Assembly (NCBI GenBank): GCA_041305345.1
Contig: JBFYLP010000005.1
Span: 62,001 to 126,000 of the forward strand
Length of the DNA: 64,000 nt
DNA from: JACRGC01 sp041305345
Lineage (GTDB): Archaea > Micrarchaeota > Micrarchaeia > Norongarragalinales > SBBD01
Direction: 5' to 3'
Shown: positions 9,885 through 18,421 of the stretch, piece by piece
Position numbering within the stretch: position 1 is the first letter of the stretch
Layout: every line of letters starts with the position of its first letter
Notes under the pieces: model-generated
Seen by the model: only the letters and a program-made list of their open reading frames with translations
Databases searched by the model: none
What the model was told of the DNA's origin: nothing
Program-made: the position numbers and the translations under genes

Positions 9885-10274
9885 TTAAGCCGCCTGCTCG
9901 TCTCCGGAATCGTCAGCAGCAGTATCCTCCGCGGGTGCCTCGGACTCCTCGGCTGGTGCCGAAGCAGCCTGCGCCTCGCCGGACTTCTGCGCGATTGCAA
10001 AACGGTTGCGCACTTCGTTTATCCGAATCCTGCATCTCTCGCCCTTCGAGGTGCCCGGAACGAAGATTATGAAGCCTTCGATCTTGCAGATCCCATCGCC
10101 CTTTGCAGCGATGTCGGTTATCTCGACGTCGTACTCTTCGCCGGACTTGACCGGAGCCTCCCTGTGCTGGAAGCCACCGCCTCCGCCAAAGCCGCCCCTA
10201 TCTCCGCCGCCGCCAAAGCCGCGACCGCCGCCGCCTCTCCTATCTCCCCTATCTCCCCTGTCTCTAAAACCCAT
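9885..10274 (-). CDS. TRAM-domain RNA-binding protein with N-terminal RGG-type region
   Basis: A 129-residue protein in three parts. Residues 1-35 are Gly/Arg/Asp-rich with RGD, RGG and GGGG runs. Residues about 42-92 are a TRAM beta-barrel (GEEYDVEITDIAAKGDGICKI, then FVPGTSKGERCRIRI). The rest is an Ala/Glu/Asp-rich acidic tail. Small TRAM proteins in archaea bind RNA and some act as cold-shock-like RNA chaperones. The added RGG-like head, more typical of eukaryotic RNA-binding proteins, suggests extra RNA contacts or condensation. The gene stands alone with its own promoter and an unusually long leader. Confidence 0.9.
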   Translation of the reverse strand: MGFRDRGDRGDRRGGGGRGFGGGGDRGGFGGGGGFQHREAPVKSGEEYDVEITDIAAKGDGICKIEGFIIFVPGTSKGERCRIRINEVRNRFAIAQKSGEAQAASAPAEESEAPAEDTAADDSGDEQAA

Positions 10275-10437
10275 ACCTTACTTCACCTATGCTTTATGCG
10301 TTGTGGAAGCTTGCCGCTGAAAGGAAACTTTACGAGAATTAGAAACCATCCTCAATGAACGTACTCAAATCCCTCAAGCCCTTTAACAACCAGCTCACAA
10401 CTTTGTACCATTAATACGGATAAATGAATTTAAAAAG
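10275..10437 (-). promoter_or_regulatory. TATA box and long 5' leader of the TRAM gene
   Basis: The minus-strand box CTTTTTAAATTC at 10426-10437 predicts a start near 10405 and a leader of roughly 130 nt before the TRAM ATG at 10274. Most boxes in this window give leaders of 0-50 nt, so the length is exceptional and may hold regulation, perhaps autoregulation by the RNA-binding product. A 20-codon upstream reading frame (10287-10349) occurs within it but I have no evidence that it is used. Confidence 0.4.
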
Positions 10438-10540
10438 GGTGGGGTTTAAGCCCTTTTCTTTTGGTTCATAGTCATTACAACCCCAATATATTTCTTAAAA
10501 TGCGTTTGGGTGACAAAATCAGACGGTAGTGGGGAGAGCA

Positions 10541-10592
10541 ATAAAACCGCTTAATCCCCTCCTTCTATAAGATTGTGGGTGCTTCAATGGGA
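10541..10592 (+). repeat. degenerate duplicate of the purM promoter and start codon
   Basis: This stretch aligns with 11890-11947, the region spanning the purM TATA box, leader and first codons. Shared blocks include CGCTTAA, CCTCC, CTTC, TATxAGxTTGTGGGTG and TTCAATGGGA. Here the copied ATG (10587) is followed by GGA, GGT and a stop, then by the end of the orphan gene. It is therefore a dead remnant of a second purM start, separated from the real one by one 1.3-kb cargo gene. Confidence 0.75.
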
Positions 10593-10594
10593 GG

Positions 10595-11869
10595 TTAGGG
10601 TTCGTAGCGGTGGATTTTTGTCACCCCCAATTCGGCCCTCAATTTGCGGTGCAAGTCGAAGAATTGCTCGCGTTCCCTCCCTTTCTTGGGTATTATGCCA
10701 ACGTAAGGCCCCAAAGTGTGTAAAAATTCCCGGTACCTAGGCATTCCTTCATCGTCCATCAAAGGCCTAGTAATTCTAAGCGTTCCTTTCAAGTTTGCCG
10801 TTTGACCAGGGTAGCGCCCAAGGTAATCATCCAACTCCGCAAATTTATTCGTATATTCCAGATAATCCTTCTCCTGCTCTGCCCAACCCCATTCGTTTAT
10901 CGCAGGCCCCCCCGGCAGGCCGATCACGCCAATTTTTTTCAAGTCTACGCCCATCCTTTCAGCGATCTTCAAACTGAAGGGAAAAACCGATGCTAAGTCC
11001 CTGCCGCTAAGAAGCCAAATCGTGGGTTTTGAGGCATCGGCGAACTGGGAAATGGATCGCCTTTCAAACAAGTCCATTGCAGGAGTAATTGAGAAAGCCG
11101 AGCCCATATATGAGCTGGTTGATTGCCGGTAAGCACTTACAAACTTATCAGAATCCGCTTTCATTTTTATTGCGGAATTCGCTTGATTTTCGTGAGTTGA
11201 AATGATGTCGATCTTGACATCCTGGAAAAAGCGCCTCCCGATTTTCTTTATCGCCTCCCTATATTCTTCGCCGAATGCACGGACCGCTCGTTTTACAAAG
11301 AGGCTTTTTATCCCAAGTTTCTTTGCATTATCATTTGCCAAAATGAAATATTCCTCCGTTGGTATTACAAATGTAATTGGGGACTTCATTGCCTTTGCAA
11401 TCTCGAAATACCTGAAAATTTTTGCGACTTTGCCAAGAGGAATTCCGTATTTGCTTTTCTCCGATAACTTCCATCTGCCTTTGAATTTGAATCGAGGCAA
11501 TTTCGCATGGAATTTTCCTTGCTTACGCCATTCCTCATACGAGCTTTTACTTCCCGGATCGATTTCCACTGGAATATCCTGACTTATATCAAGTGAATAT
11601 TCCCTGCCGCCAATTTTCTGTGTCGCCCTAATGACACCGGTACTATAAAGGCAGATGCCCGCCATCAAGCGAGGCTTCTGCCTGACAAGCTCTCGAATAT
11701 TTGAAGAATAAATAGCGGGAAATGCGGGCCCTCCAAGCTTGAGTTCTGCGCTCCCAAAAAGGCCCGCCAATTTTTTAGCATACTTTGCGGGGCCAATGGA
11801 TAGGCCAGACCAGGGTGATGCCTTTCCTACTATACGGTCATGGAAGTGCTTCCATCCTTCAAGAACCAT
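10595..11869 (-). CDS. orphan protein of unknown function
   Basis: A 424-residue protein that I do not recognise. It is basic, without signal peptide or clear membrane segments, and looks globular and cytosolic. It contains FVIPTEEYFILANDNAKKLG followed by SLFVKRAVRAFGEEYREAIKKIGRRF (about residues 165-215) and a C-terminal RYPGQTANLKGTLRITRPLMDDEG. The gene lies opposite to its neighbours between a broken copy of the purM start and the real purM promoter, so it looks like inserted cargo. A divergent box (GATATATCC or TTTTTAAGCG, 11881-11908) could transcribe it. Codon use is more AT-rich than purM, consistent with transfer. Confidence 0.75.
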   Translation of the reverse strand: MVLEGWKHFHDRIVGKASPWSGLSIGPAKYAKKLAGLFGSAELKLGGPAFPAIYSSNIRELVRQKPRLMAGICLYSTGVIRATQKIGGREYSLDISQDIPVEIDPGSKSSYEEWRKQGKFHAKLPRFKFKGRWKLSEKSKYGIPLGKVAKIFRYFEIAKAMKSPITFVIPTEEYFILANDNAKKLGIKSLFVKRAVRAFGEEYREAIKKIGRRFFQDVKIDIISTHENQANSAIKMKADSDKFVSAYRQSTSSYMGSAFSITPAMDLFERRSISQFADASKPTIWLLSGRDLASVFPFSLKIAERMGVDLKKIGVIGLPGGPAINEWGWAEQEKDYLEYTNKFAELDDYLGRYPGQTANLKGTLRITRPLMDDEGMPRYREFLHTLGPYVGIIPKKGREREQFFDLHRKLRAELGVTKIHRYEP

Positions 11870-11897
11870 CGATATCAGAGGATATATCTAAGAAATC

Positions 11898-11909
11898 GCT
11901 TAAAAACCC
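11898..11909 (+). promoter_or_regulatory. TATA box of purM
   Basis: CGCTTAAAAACC is centred about 38 nt before the purM ATG at 11942. The same interval serves divergently for the orphan gene on the minus strand. The remnant copy at 10541-10592 has lost the A run of this box. Confidence 0.5.
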
Positions 11910-11941
11910 TCCCTTCTTTCTATTAGTTTGTGGGTGTTTCA

Positions 11942-12961
11942 ATGGGATATTCTTACGCAAAGGCAGGTGTGAATGTCGATCAGGTGAAAGGAATACAAAA
12001 GCAGGTCGCGGAGCTGCTTAGGGGCACGCTCTCGAAGGATGTCATCATGGGAGCTGGGCATTATGCCGGTTTGGTGAAGATCGGCAACCACATAATTGCA
12101 ATCCATACCGATGGGGTTGGGAGCAAGGTGCTCGTTGCGCAGGCGCTGCAGAAATATGATACGGTGGGGATAGATGCAATCGCAATGAACGTGAACGACC
12201 TTGCTTGCCTGGGCGCAAGGCCGATTGCAATAGTTGACTATTTGGCGGTCGAGAAAACCGATAATTCGATGATTCTTGAGATTATGCAGGGAGTCGCAAA
12301 AGGCGCAAAGGAGGCTAAATGCGCAGTTGTTGGAGGCGAAACCGCAATTGTGCCGGATCTGATAAAAGGAATTGATGGAAGGGGCTTCGATTTATCCGTC
12401 ACCTGCATCGGCGAAGTAGACGGAAAAGTGATCACCGGAGAAAGGCTAGCCGATAACGATGTGATAATCGGGATTGAGAGTTCCGGAATCCACTCGAACG
12501 GCTATACGCTCGCACGCAGGGTGCTTTTGCAGGGGGAAAACGAATACAACAGGGAAAGGCTTAGGGAGATGCTCATCCCGACTAAAATCTACTCGAATGT
12601 GGTGCTTGAAATCATTAAGCACGTAAAATCAATCCACGGATTAGCGCACATCACCGGCGGCGCGTTCTCGAAATTGCAAAGGATTGGGAAATTTGCCAGG
12701 AAGGGGTTCCTTTTGGATGGAATGCCTCGGCCACCAGCAATATTCGAGCTGCTGCAGAAGGAAGGCGCGATCCTTGACAGGGAGATGTACCGCACGTTCA
12801 ACATGGGCGTGGGCTTTTGCGTCATTTGCGATTTGAAGGATGCGGAAAAGGTGCTGTCAATTTGCAGGAGGCGCAAATTCAAGGCTTGGAAAATTGGCAA
12901 GGTTATTAACCGCGAGGGGGTTTACCTCAAAAAGGACGGGAAGACTTACGATTTGAGCTGA
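11942..12961 (+). CDS. purM: phosphoribosylformylglycinamidine cyclo-ligase (AIR synthetase)
   Basis: A 339-residue enzyme that closes FGAM to AIR with ATP in de novo purine synthesis. Hallmarks are the N-terminal SYAKAGVNVDQ, the nucleotide-binding HTDGVGSKVLVAQ, GIDAIAMNVNDLACLGARP, the GGETAIVPDLI loop and GIESSGIHSNGYTLARRV, followed by HITGGAF. All belong to the PurM/PurL ATP-binding fold. The ATG at 11942 is chosen over GTG 11930 because its first residues match the family start. No other purine genes are adjacent. A prepilin peptidase starts 5 nt downstream, so the two are probably co-transcribed by proximity only. Confidence 0.96.
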   Translation: MGYSYAKAGVNVDQVKGIQKQVAELLRGTLSKDVIMGAGHYAGLVKIGNHIIAIHTDGVGSKVLVAQALQKYDTVGIDAIAMNVNDLACLGARPIAIVDYLAVEKTDNSMILEIMQGVAKGAKEAKCAVVGGETAIVPDLIKGIDGRGFDLSVTCIGEVDGKVITGERLADNDVIIGIESSGIHSNGYTLARRVLLQGENEYNRERLREMLIPTKIYSNVVLEIIKHVKSIHGLAHITGGAFSKLQRIGKFARKGFLLDGMPRPPAIFELLQKEGAILDREMYRTFNMGVGFCVICDLKDAEKVLSICRRRKFKAWKIGKVINREGVYLKKDGKTYDLS

Positions 12962-12966
12962 AAAAT

Positions 12967-13914
12967 ATGGAAGCACTCAATCTAGAGTTCCTAAGGATCG
13001 CAATCGCCCTCATTGGCACCGGAGCAGCCGCGTACCAGGATTACAAGACATCATTCATCGACGAGAAAATAATATACCTGATGCTCGCTGCGGGGCTCTT
13101 CCTCAACATTCTGCCGTTCCTGCTTACGGGCGATTTGCTGATCGTTTATGCGACCCTCGTTTCAATAATCATCCTGCTACTCGGCTACGTGTTTTACAGG
13201 AAGGGCCAGCTTGGGATGGGCGATGTTTTGCTATTCGTTGCGATCCAGCAGCTCCTTCCGCTAGCACCCCTAAGTTCCCGGATCATCCCGCCAGCATTCA
13301 ACATCCCGGATGCATCCGCCTTTGCAGACCTTGGCTGGTACCTCGTCGAATATGTTAACGTGTTTAAGCACCTGCTGTTCTTCATCACGATTTTCCTTGT
13401 AAGCTCATTCATTGCAACCCTAGGAAGCTCCTTTGGCTATGCAAGGATGCTGCTCCTCTCAGGAAAGGCTCTTCGGCCAAACAGGGCGCATCTCGCGCTA
13501 GCATTGATTATGCTTGTTCTTGGAACCGCATTCCTGTTTGTTTCATTTGGAGTCAATCTTCTAAGCGGCCTGTTCTTACTTCTCTTCATTGCAAGCGCTT
13601 TCTTCCTCGCATTCAGGGAACAGATCCTTGAGGAGATCGTAGTGCAAAAGATCCCGATTTCAAAAATAGAGGATGAGGACATACTGGCAATCGAGAGGAT
13701 GCCCCAAGTGCTTGTTAAAAAATATAAGCTGGAAAAGGTCCTGACGCAGGCGCAAATAAAAATCCTAAAGCTTATTGAGAAGAAGGAGAAGATGAAATTG
13801 TTCCCTGTGAATAAAATACTGCCGAGGTTCGGGCCCTACATATTCATTGCACTGGTGATCGGGCTGCTGCTTGGCAATGTGATGGATATGATAATAGTTC
13901 TCGGAGGGAAATGA
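12967..13914 (+). CDS. A24-family prepilin/preflagellin peptidase
   Basis: A 315-residue multi-membrane aspartyl protease that would remove class III signal peptides from archaeal pilins and archaellins. The two catalytic aspartates are visible: one in AAYQDYKTSFIDEKI after the first segment, and one in the GxGD motif GQLGMGDVLLF. About six to eight hydrophobic segments follow, with a soluble stretch (about residues 235-285) and a last membrane helix at the C-terminus. It resembles FlaK/PibD/EppA enzymes but is longer than the usual 230-250 residues. No pilin genes are seen in this window. It starts 5 nt after purM and its stop abuts that of rpl35ae on the other strand. Confidence 0.85.
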   Translation: MEALNLEFLRIAIALIGTGAAAYQDYKTSFIDEKIIYLMLAAGLFLNILPFLLTGDLLIVYATLVSIIILLLGYVFYRKGQLGMGDVLLFVAIQQLLPLAPLSSRIIPPAFNIPDASAFADLGWYLVEYVNVFKHLLFFITIFLVSSFIATLGSSFGYARMLLLSGKALRPNRAHLALALIMLVLGTAFLFVSFGVNLLSGLFLLLFIASAFFLAFREQILEEIVVQKIPISKIEDEDILAIERMPQVLVKKYKLEKVLTQAQIKILKLIEKKEKMKLFPVNKILPRFGPYIFIALVIGLLLGNVMDMIIVLGGK

Positions 13915-14172
13915 TTATACGATCTCGACCTTGGTCCCAACCGCCTGCCCGGGAAGCCCCCTTTCAAAAATCGCCCTCACCGCGCCCTTGTTCCCGTGGG
14001 CAGCCGCAATTTTTCCCTTTATTTGCTTTTTGCCAAGGGTAATGTAAACAACCTCCTTTCCCTTGAGCGTTTCGGCGTCCTTCCTCGAATTTACACCCTC
14101 CGGAAGCAGGATTATATGGGAGGTTTTCTGCGTGTGCGTGCTTCCCCGGTAATTGCTTATGGTAGCCTTCAT
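13915..14172 (-). CDS. rpl35ae: 50S ribosomal protein L35Ae
   Basis: An 85-residue protein matching the archaeal/eukaryotic L35Ae family. The family signature AAHGNKGAVRAIFERGLPGQ is near the C-terminus and is followed by GTKVEIV; the N-terminus is MKATISNYRGSTHTQ. The ATG at 14172 gives family length; an upstream in-frame start would add 15 hydrophobic residues unlike the family. A minus-strand box CTTATATTG (14200-14208) sits about 30 nt upstream, so the transcript should be nearly leaderless. The stop codon abuts that of the peptidase gene, convergent on the other strand. Confidence 0.93.
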   Translation of the reverse strand: MKATISNYRGSTHTQKTSHIILLPEGVNSRKDAETLKGKEVVYITLGKKQIKGKIAAAHGNKGAVRAIFERGLPGQAVGTKVEIV

Positions 14173-14265
14173 GGTAACACCCGTTTTAAATATTGCAAGC
14201 AATATAAGTAGCTCCATTATTGGAAGGTTGAAGGATTATAAAGATGTCGTTTTAGGAGGATGCGG

Positions 14266-15366
14266 ATGCCCGAATTACTGGTTGACGATGTATGCATGCG
14301 GGCGCTTGAACCAAGGCTCAGGGAGCTTGCGGCATACCTCATCGCATCGGTAGATGATGGGAAGTATTTTGCGATTAGGTACCACAATGACTGCGATGGC
14401 ATTTGTGCCGGCCTTTGCGTGTACAAGGCGCTGAATGCGGTAGCAGAGGGCGTTTCAATAAGTTATTTCCCCTCCCAATCCGCGATCTATTCACTTCGGG
14501 ACGCGCAGCACGACCTGAATGAGCTAAATGATGCAAGGGAAACGGTAATGGTTATCGTCGACCACGGAGCTAACCTTGAAAGCATCGAGGCGCTTGGATT
14601 CCTCAAGGCTGCGGGAGTTGAGATTGTGATCATCGATCATCACCCATACGATAGGCGCGCTACGAAAATGCCCAAGTTTTTCATCAATCCCATTGCGGCC
14701 GGCGGAACGTCATCACATACCGCAGGTTTGCTCTGCTACGAGCTTGCACGGATCATGGATCCGGAATGCGTTGATGGGAAGATCGTGCAGTTCTCTTTGC
14801 AGGGGGATAAAAGCGAATTCGCAAGCAAGGCTCACGAATACAAGGAGCCGATGGCAATAGACTACATAGCAAACAGGGAGGAGCTGGGGCTGCCGTTTTA
14901 TGAGAAGATGCTTGAGAGCAGGGAGATGGTGGATGAGGCGTACCAGCAGGCGAGGGAAAGGATAGATGCCGCACTGAAAGCTGCGGAAAGGGTTACGGCA
15001 GTCATGGATTTTGGCCCATATGCGATAATCATTTCCAGGATTTCAAGGATCGTGAGGAAGGGCGAATTCCCAACACGCGGGAAGGTGATGAACGAGATCA
15101 TCGCAAGGAAGGGAAGGGATTTGGGAAAACCGCTAATTGCGCTTGGCATTCTTGACGACAGCATCTCATTTCGGGCAAATGCACCAGTCCTCGAATTGGG
15201 TTTTGATGCCAATAAGATAATCCAGCAGCTAAGGAAAACCTTTGGGAGTGAAATTTACGAGGGCGGCGGCCATTCTGCTGCTGCCAGTTTGAGGGCCAAC
15301 TCGGATGTTATGCCGCTGCTTGAAAAGGAGATACTTTCACTCATAAGGGCGCAGGTTCGGGGCTGA
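14266..15366 (+). CDS. DHH/DHHA1-family phosphoesterase (RecJ/NrnA-like)
   Basis: A 366-residue metal-dependent phosphoesterase. DHH-domain motifs are in order: YHNDCDGICAG (motif I), VMVIVDHGAN (II) and IVIIDHHPYD (III). The C-terminal DHHA1 motif is YEGGGHSAAASLR. Archaeal members include RecJ-like single-strand nucleases working with the replisome and oligoribonuclease-like enzymes; the short length fits either. A GGAGG at 14255-14259 touches the ATG at 14260 but is correctly spaced (6 nt) for ATG 14266, so the latter is the better start. The nearest neighbour on the same strand is absent, so it appears monocistronic. Confidence 0.88.
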   Translation: MPELLVDDVCMRALEPRLRELAAYLIASVDDGKYFAIRYHNDCDGICAGLCVYKALNAVAEGVSISYFPSQSAIYSLRDAQHDLNELNDARETVMVIVDHGANLESIEALGFLKAAGVEIVIIDHHPYDRRATKMPKFFINPIAAGGTSSHTAGLLCYELARIMDPECVDGKIVQFSLQGDKSEFASKAHEYKEPMAIDYIANREELGLPFYEKMLESREMVDEAYQQARERIDAALKAAERVTAVMDFGPYAIIISRISRIVRKGEFPTRGKVMNEIIARKGRDLGKPLIALGILDDSISFRANAPVLELGFDANKIIQQLRKTFGSEIYEGGGHSAAASLRANSDVMPLLEKEILSLIRAQVRG

Positions 15367-15427
15367 TTGAAGGCAATCGAAAAATCGCCCGCAAATGGTC
15401 ACGCAGGAGGATGCCCCCATTGCCGGC

Positions 15428-15922
15428 TCATATGGGCATGGGCGGCAGCTCATCATCGTTCGTGTAGGGATACGGCGGAGCGGACAATGCATCAAGCACG
15501 CACTGCTCGAATTCGGGGGTCTTCACCCAAACGCATTTGTTTTCAATGCACCCGCAGCTTATCTGCCTATAGCACGCATATTCCTCGCTCCATTCGCAGG
15601 TGGAAACAGCATTCGCATCGGTGCTGCATATCGTTCCGCTGCAGCCCCCTATGTGGCAGTCGGCAGCACTGGTGCATTCGGAAGGCGCATCGCTATCCGG
15701 AGGCAGTGGAGGGAGCTCGTCAGTTGTTGGGGAAATGATGGGGGTCGGAGTAGTCATCGGTGTCGAAGTAGGCGTTGGAATTTTAGGGCAGAGGCTAAAG
15801 TCCAAAACTTTGGTACCATCAGGGCACATGACGTATTGCGGCTCCGAGGTGCAGCCCACAAGCAACAGGGGCAGCAGCAGCGCCATTACGCAAAGTTTTC
15901 CGTTCATCGTCTCTCGCCTCAT
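15428..15922 (-). CDS. cysteine-rich lipoprotein (eight-cysteine-cluster type)
   Basis: A 164-residue exported protein. After a short basic start comes MNGKLCVMALLLPLLLVGC, a signal peptide with lipobox. A Pro/Thr-rich linker precedes a compact Cys-rich domain (about residues 80-150: ECTSAADCHIGGC, CGCIENKCVW, and others) resembling the eight-cysteine-cluster domain of bacterial lipoproteins. The ATG at 15922 overlaps the TGA of the upstream LamG gene in an ATGA, which suggests translational coupling; ATG 15907 would also leave an intact signal peptide. Function unknown; probably a surface protein held by disulfides. Confidence 0.75.
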   Translation of the reverse strand: MRRETMNGKLCVMALLLPLLLVGCTSEPQYVMCPDGTKVLDFSLCPKIPTPTSTPMTTPTPIISPTTDELPPLPPDSDAPSECTSAADCHIGGCSGTICSTDANAVSTCEWSEEYACYRQISCGCIENKCVWVKTPEFEQCVLDALSAPPYPYTNDDELPPMPI

Positions 15923-18180
15923 TGCGCGTTCTCCTCGGCTCCTTGGGAGGGCGTTGGCGTAGGCACTTGCACCGATATTTCCAGGTCTGCTATCCCCTGG
16001 GAGGCGGCCAGGCCAACGAAGATGCTCCGCGTCTTGAGAGTGAGATATCCCGATTCGGGTATTGTAATTTCGCTGTTTTCTGTCAAGTATAGCTGCGTTA
16101 CCAGGTTGCCGTTTGCATCCGAAATCTTAAACATTGCCCTGACAGGTGCGGATGAGGACGCTTCCACAAATTTGACCTGGTAGCCGTTGCTTGCAACAAT
16201 CGTGCATCCAATTGAGAATTCCAAATACCTGCCATTGCCATATGCATATGGGCAGGAAGGTATCGGGGTTGCAACAGTTGGAATTGCCGTAATGATTGGC
16301 CCCATGGTTACGTTCGGGATTGCAGTTGGCTTCCTGGCGGGTATGGGCACCAGGTATTCGCACCACTCGTCATAATATGAATCGCCAGGCGCATATGACG
16401 AACTGCCTCCGGACCAGATCTTTACCTCATCGATTATGCCTTGAATGCGGTCCGTGCCGCCGATGTGGCTTCCGATGAACAGGTCGTTCACGCCGGTTAC
16501 CTTGTGGCGGGCCGCCTTGGTCCTTGAAATCACTTTTCCATCGACACGAAGGATGAGGTAGGTTCCGTCGTATTCCATTTCCATCTTGTACCATTGGCCG
16601 GGAGTGAAGGCAACATCCCCGGTCGCGTGCCCCGCGTACCCGGTTCCGGAATAGGCAAATCCGGGGAGGTACGCATTTGCGTGCTGGTCGATCCCAGCCC
16701 CGAAGTCGATAGTGCTTAGGATGCGGCCATTTCCCCTCTCGTCGTGGCCGTTTGCGAACCTGAAGATGTATTCGTTTTCCTTGCTCACCAAAGTCTGGTA
16801 TATTCCCTTCCAAGTCGAGGGATCCGAGGTTGGCTGGAACCAAAGCTCGATGAGGAATGTGTCGCCAAGGCTTAATGACGCGGAATTTGGGACCCTCACG
16901 TATGAATTGCCATCGAAGCTTAGAGCAGATCCGTATTTCCCGGCAACCCAGCTGGGATTTGAGATGTACCCCTTGAACTGCTGGCTTGCATCTGCGGCAG
17001 TGGTTCCTGAACCTTCATCGAAATTCATATCGAGTATGAGCTTCCTGCCGATGCCCGAAGTGATTTCGCATTGTTCGGTTTTCCGGCTCTTGCACGCATA
17101 ATTGGCATACGATCCCGATTGGAATGTGCGAAGGTCGATTGTTTGAATGTTTTGGACCGCATCGTCCATTTTCAAGCCATAATATTCCGGGGAGGAGGGA
17201 TCAATCGCAAGCGACTCCTTTTGGGCTAGGATTTTGTCGCTTGTGCAATCGCGGACCGTCCTGTGCAGGACTACGGGCTTGGAAGTAACCGGTTTTGGGA
17301 ACATCGTGACTGTTGGAATTTTTGTTGGCTTGATTGGGTATACGGTAACAATTGGCTCATTTTCCTCGGGAAGCGGCGGCAGGTCGTCCTCGCCATCCGC
17401 ATCCAAGGTGCAGCCGTTTGCAACACGCACGAAATAGCCTTCACCGGGCTTTAGAACCTCGGTTTTTTCATACTTTCTTGCAGCAGCATTGTATTTCCAG
17501 GGGCCCGATGTCACAACGCAATTGCCCTTGATCTTCTCAAAAAGCACGTTCTTGGAGGGCGCACCGATCTGGTTCCATCCCTGGTATAAATTCACGTTGT
17601 CGGCCATTACTTCCGCAACACCCTCGATTGTGATCTTGCAATCGGCTTCTGCACGGATCCAATAGCCGTAAAGGTAGGCGCCCATTCCGGATAGCGGCAG
17701 GGAATATTTTTCCCAGCTTTTGGAATTGCCATAATGGAAAATCGTCTTGAAGGAGCAAGTATTCTCAGTGATGCGAATTTCAGGAGAGCTCGCCCCAAGG
17801 CACCTGCCTTCGTCGCATCTCGTGGCAATGTAGTAATAATAAGGGAAGGAGAGCAGGTTCCAGCCGGACTTCAGATTGAGGGTAAAACGGAACTGCTGCA
17901 AACCGTCATCACCAGGCAATTGCGGCGGGACCTCGGCTTCAATTTTTTGCACGGCTACCTTGGTTTTGGAAATGGCTACTGCCGAGCCACCGCCGCCACC
18001 GCTCGCTACGGAGGGGCAGCTCATGCTTGCCGATCCATCCGAACAAGTCACATGGGTGCAGCCGTTGGCGTCGATGGTTTCTGAGCAGCCAACTCCGCCG
18101 CTGGTGGTGGAGGTTTCAGTTGCGAAAACAAGGCTCGCAAGAAGCAGCAATAGCCCGAACATCACGACGGATCTGTCCAT
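15919..18180 (-). CDS. secreted LamG-domain surface protein
   Basis: A 753-residue protein with signal peptide (MDRSVVMFGLLLLLASLVFA). The N-terminal third carries two GWN motifs (KSGWNLLSFPYYYY, YQGWNQIGAPSKN) with SGPWKYN and GEGYFVRV, a module shared with the upstream CARDB protein. The middle (about residues 385-595) is a concanavalin/LamG-like jellyroll: LDMNFDEGSGTTAADAS, YVRVPNSASLSLGD and GIIDEVKIW. Proline/threonine linkers separate a small C-terminal beta domain. LamG folds bind carbohydrates or proteins, so adhesion is a reasonable guess. The C-terminus has no membrane anchor. It forms a two-gene unit with the lipoprotein downstream. Confidence 0.82.
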   Translation of the reverse strand: MDRSVVMFGLLLLLASLVFATETSTTSGGVGCSETIDANGCTHVTCSDGSASMSCPSVASGGGGGSAVAISKTKVAVQKIEAEVPPQLPGDDGLQQFRFTLNLKSGWNLLSFPYYYYIATRCDEGRCLGASSPEIRITENTCSFKTIFHYGNSKSWEKYSLPLSGMGAYLYGYWIRAEADCKITIEGVAEVMADNVNLYQGWNQIGAPSKNVLFEKIKGNCVVTSGPWKYNAAARKYEKTEVLKPGEGYFVRVANGCTLDADGEDDLPPLPEENEPIVTVYPIKPTKIPTVTMFPKPVTSKPVVLHRTVRDCTSDKILAQKESLAIDPSSPEYYGLKMDDAVQNIQTIDLRTFQSGSYANYACKSRKTEQCEITSGIGRKLILDMNFDEGSGTTAADASQQFKGYISNPSWVAGKYGSALSFDGNSYVRVPNSASLSLGDTFLIELWFQPTSDPSTWKGIYQTLVSKENEYIFRFANGHDERGNGRILSTIDFGAGIDQHANAYLPGFAYSGTGYAGHATGDVAFTPGQWYKMEMEYDGTYLILRVDGKVISRTKAARHKVTGVNDLFIGSHIGGTDRIQGIIDEVKIWSGGSSSYAPGDSYYDEWCEYLVPIPARKPTAIPNVTMGPIITAIPTVATPIPSCPYAYGNGRYLEFSIGCTIVASNGYQVKFVEASSSAPVRAMFKISDANGNLVTQLYLTENSEITIPESGYLTLKTRSIFVGLAASQGIADLEISVQVPTPTPSQGAEENAQ

Positions 18181-18247
18181 TCAAAAACACCTTTTTTCCA
18201 CTAAGAATAATTTTTTGCAAGATGGGTAAAATGATTAGTTGAAGCGG

Positions 18248-18258
18248 TATTTAAAGAT
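18248..18258 (-). promoter_or_regulatory. TATA box of the LamG protein gene
   Basis: The minus strand reads ATCTTTAAATACC about 70 nt upstream of the ATG at 18180, predicting a leader of about 45-50 nt. The CARDB gene upstream has a box at nearly the same distance from its start. Confidence 0.55.
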
Positions 18259-18339
18259 ATGCGATTGATGCGGCGGAATCATCGCGGAAAATGCTCCTTC
18301 CAACCATTGACCACCCATAAGAAAAGACGCTGTGTTGAA

Positions 18340-18398
18340 AAAAATTACGTAAAAAAATTGTAAAACCCAGCCGGAAATAAAAATAAAAATAAAAACAA
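18340..18398 (-). terminator. oligo-T terminator after the CARDB protein gene
   Basis: Shortly after the CARDB stop the minus strand reads GTTGTTTTTATTTTTA and further T5-T7 runs. This fits an archaeal U-tract terminator and separates the CARDB transcript from the LamG promoter. Confidence 0.55.
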
Positions 18399-18421
18399 CC
18401 TGCTAAGGATCAGGCCATAAT

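Noticed and set aside
10287..10349. 20-codon reading frame in the TRAM leader (MVSNSRKVSFQRQ...)
   Set aside because: No ribosome-binding signal or family match; frames of this size occur by chance.
9810..10358. Plus-strand frame of 182 codons across the TRAM gene
   Set aside because: It is antisense to a clear TRAM gene and owes its length to the repetitive Gly codons.
15367..16183. Plus-strand frames overlapping the Cys-rich lipoprotein
   Set aside because: The minus strand has a lipobox signal peptide and an ATGA link to the upstream gene; the plus frames have neither.
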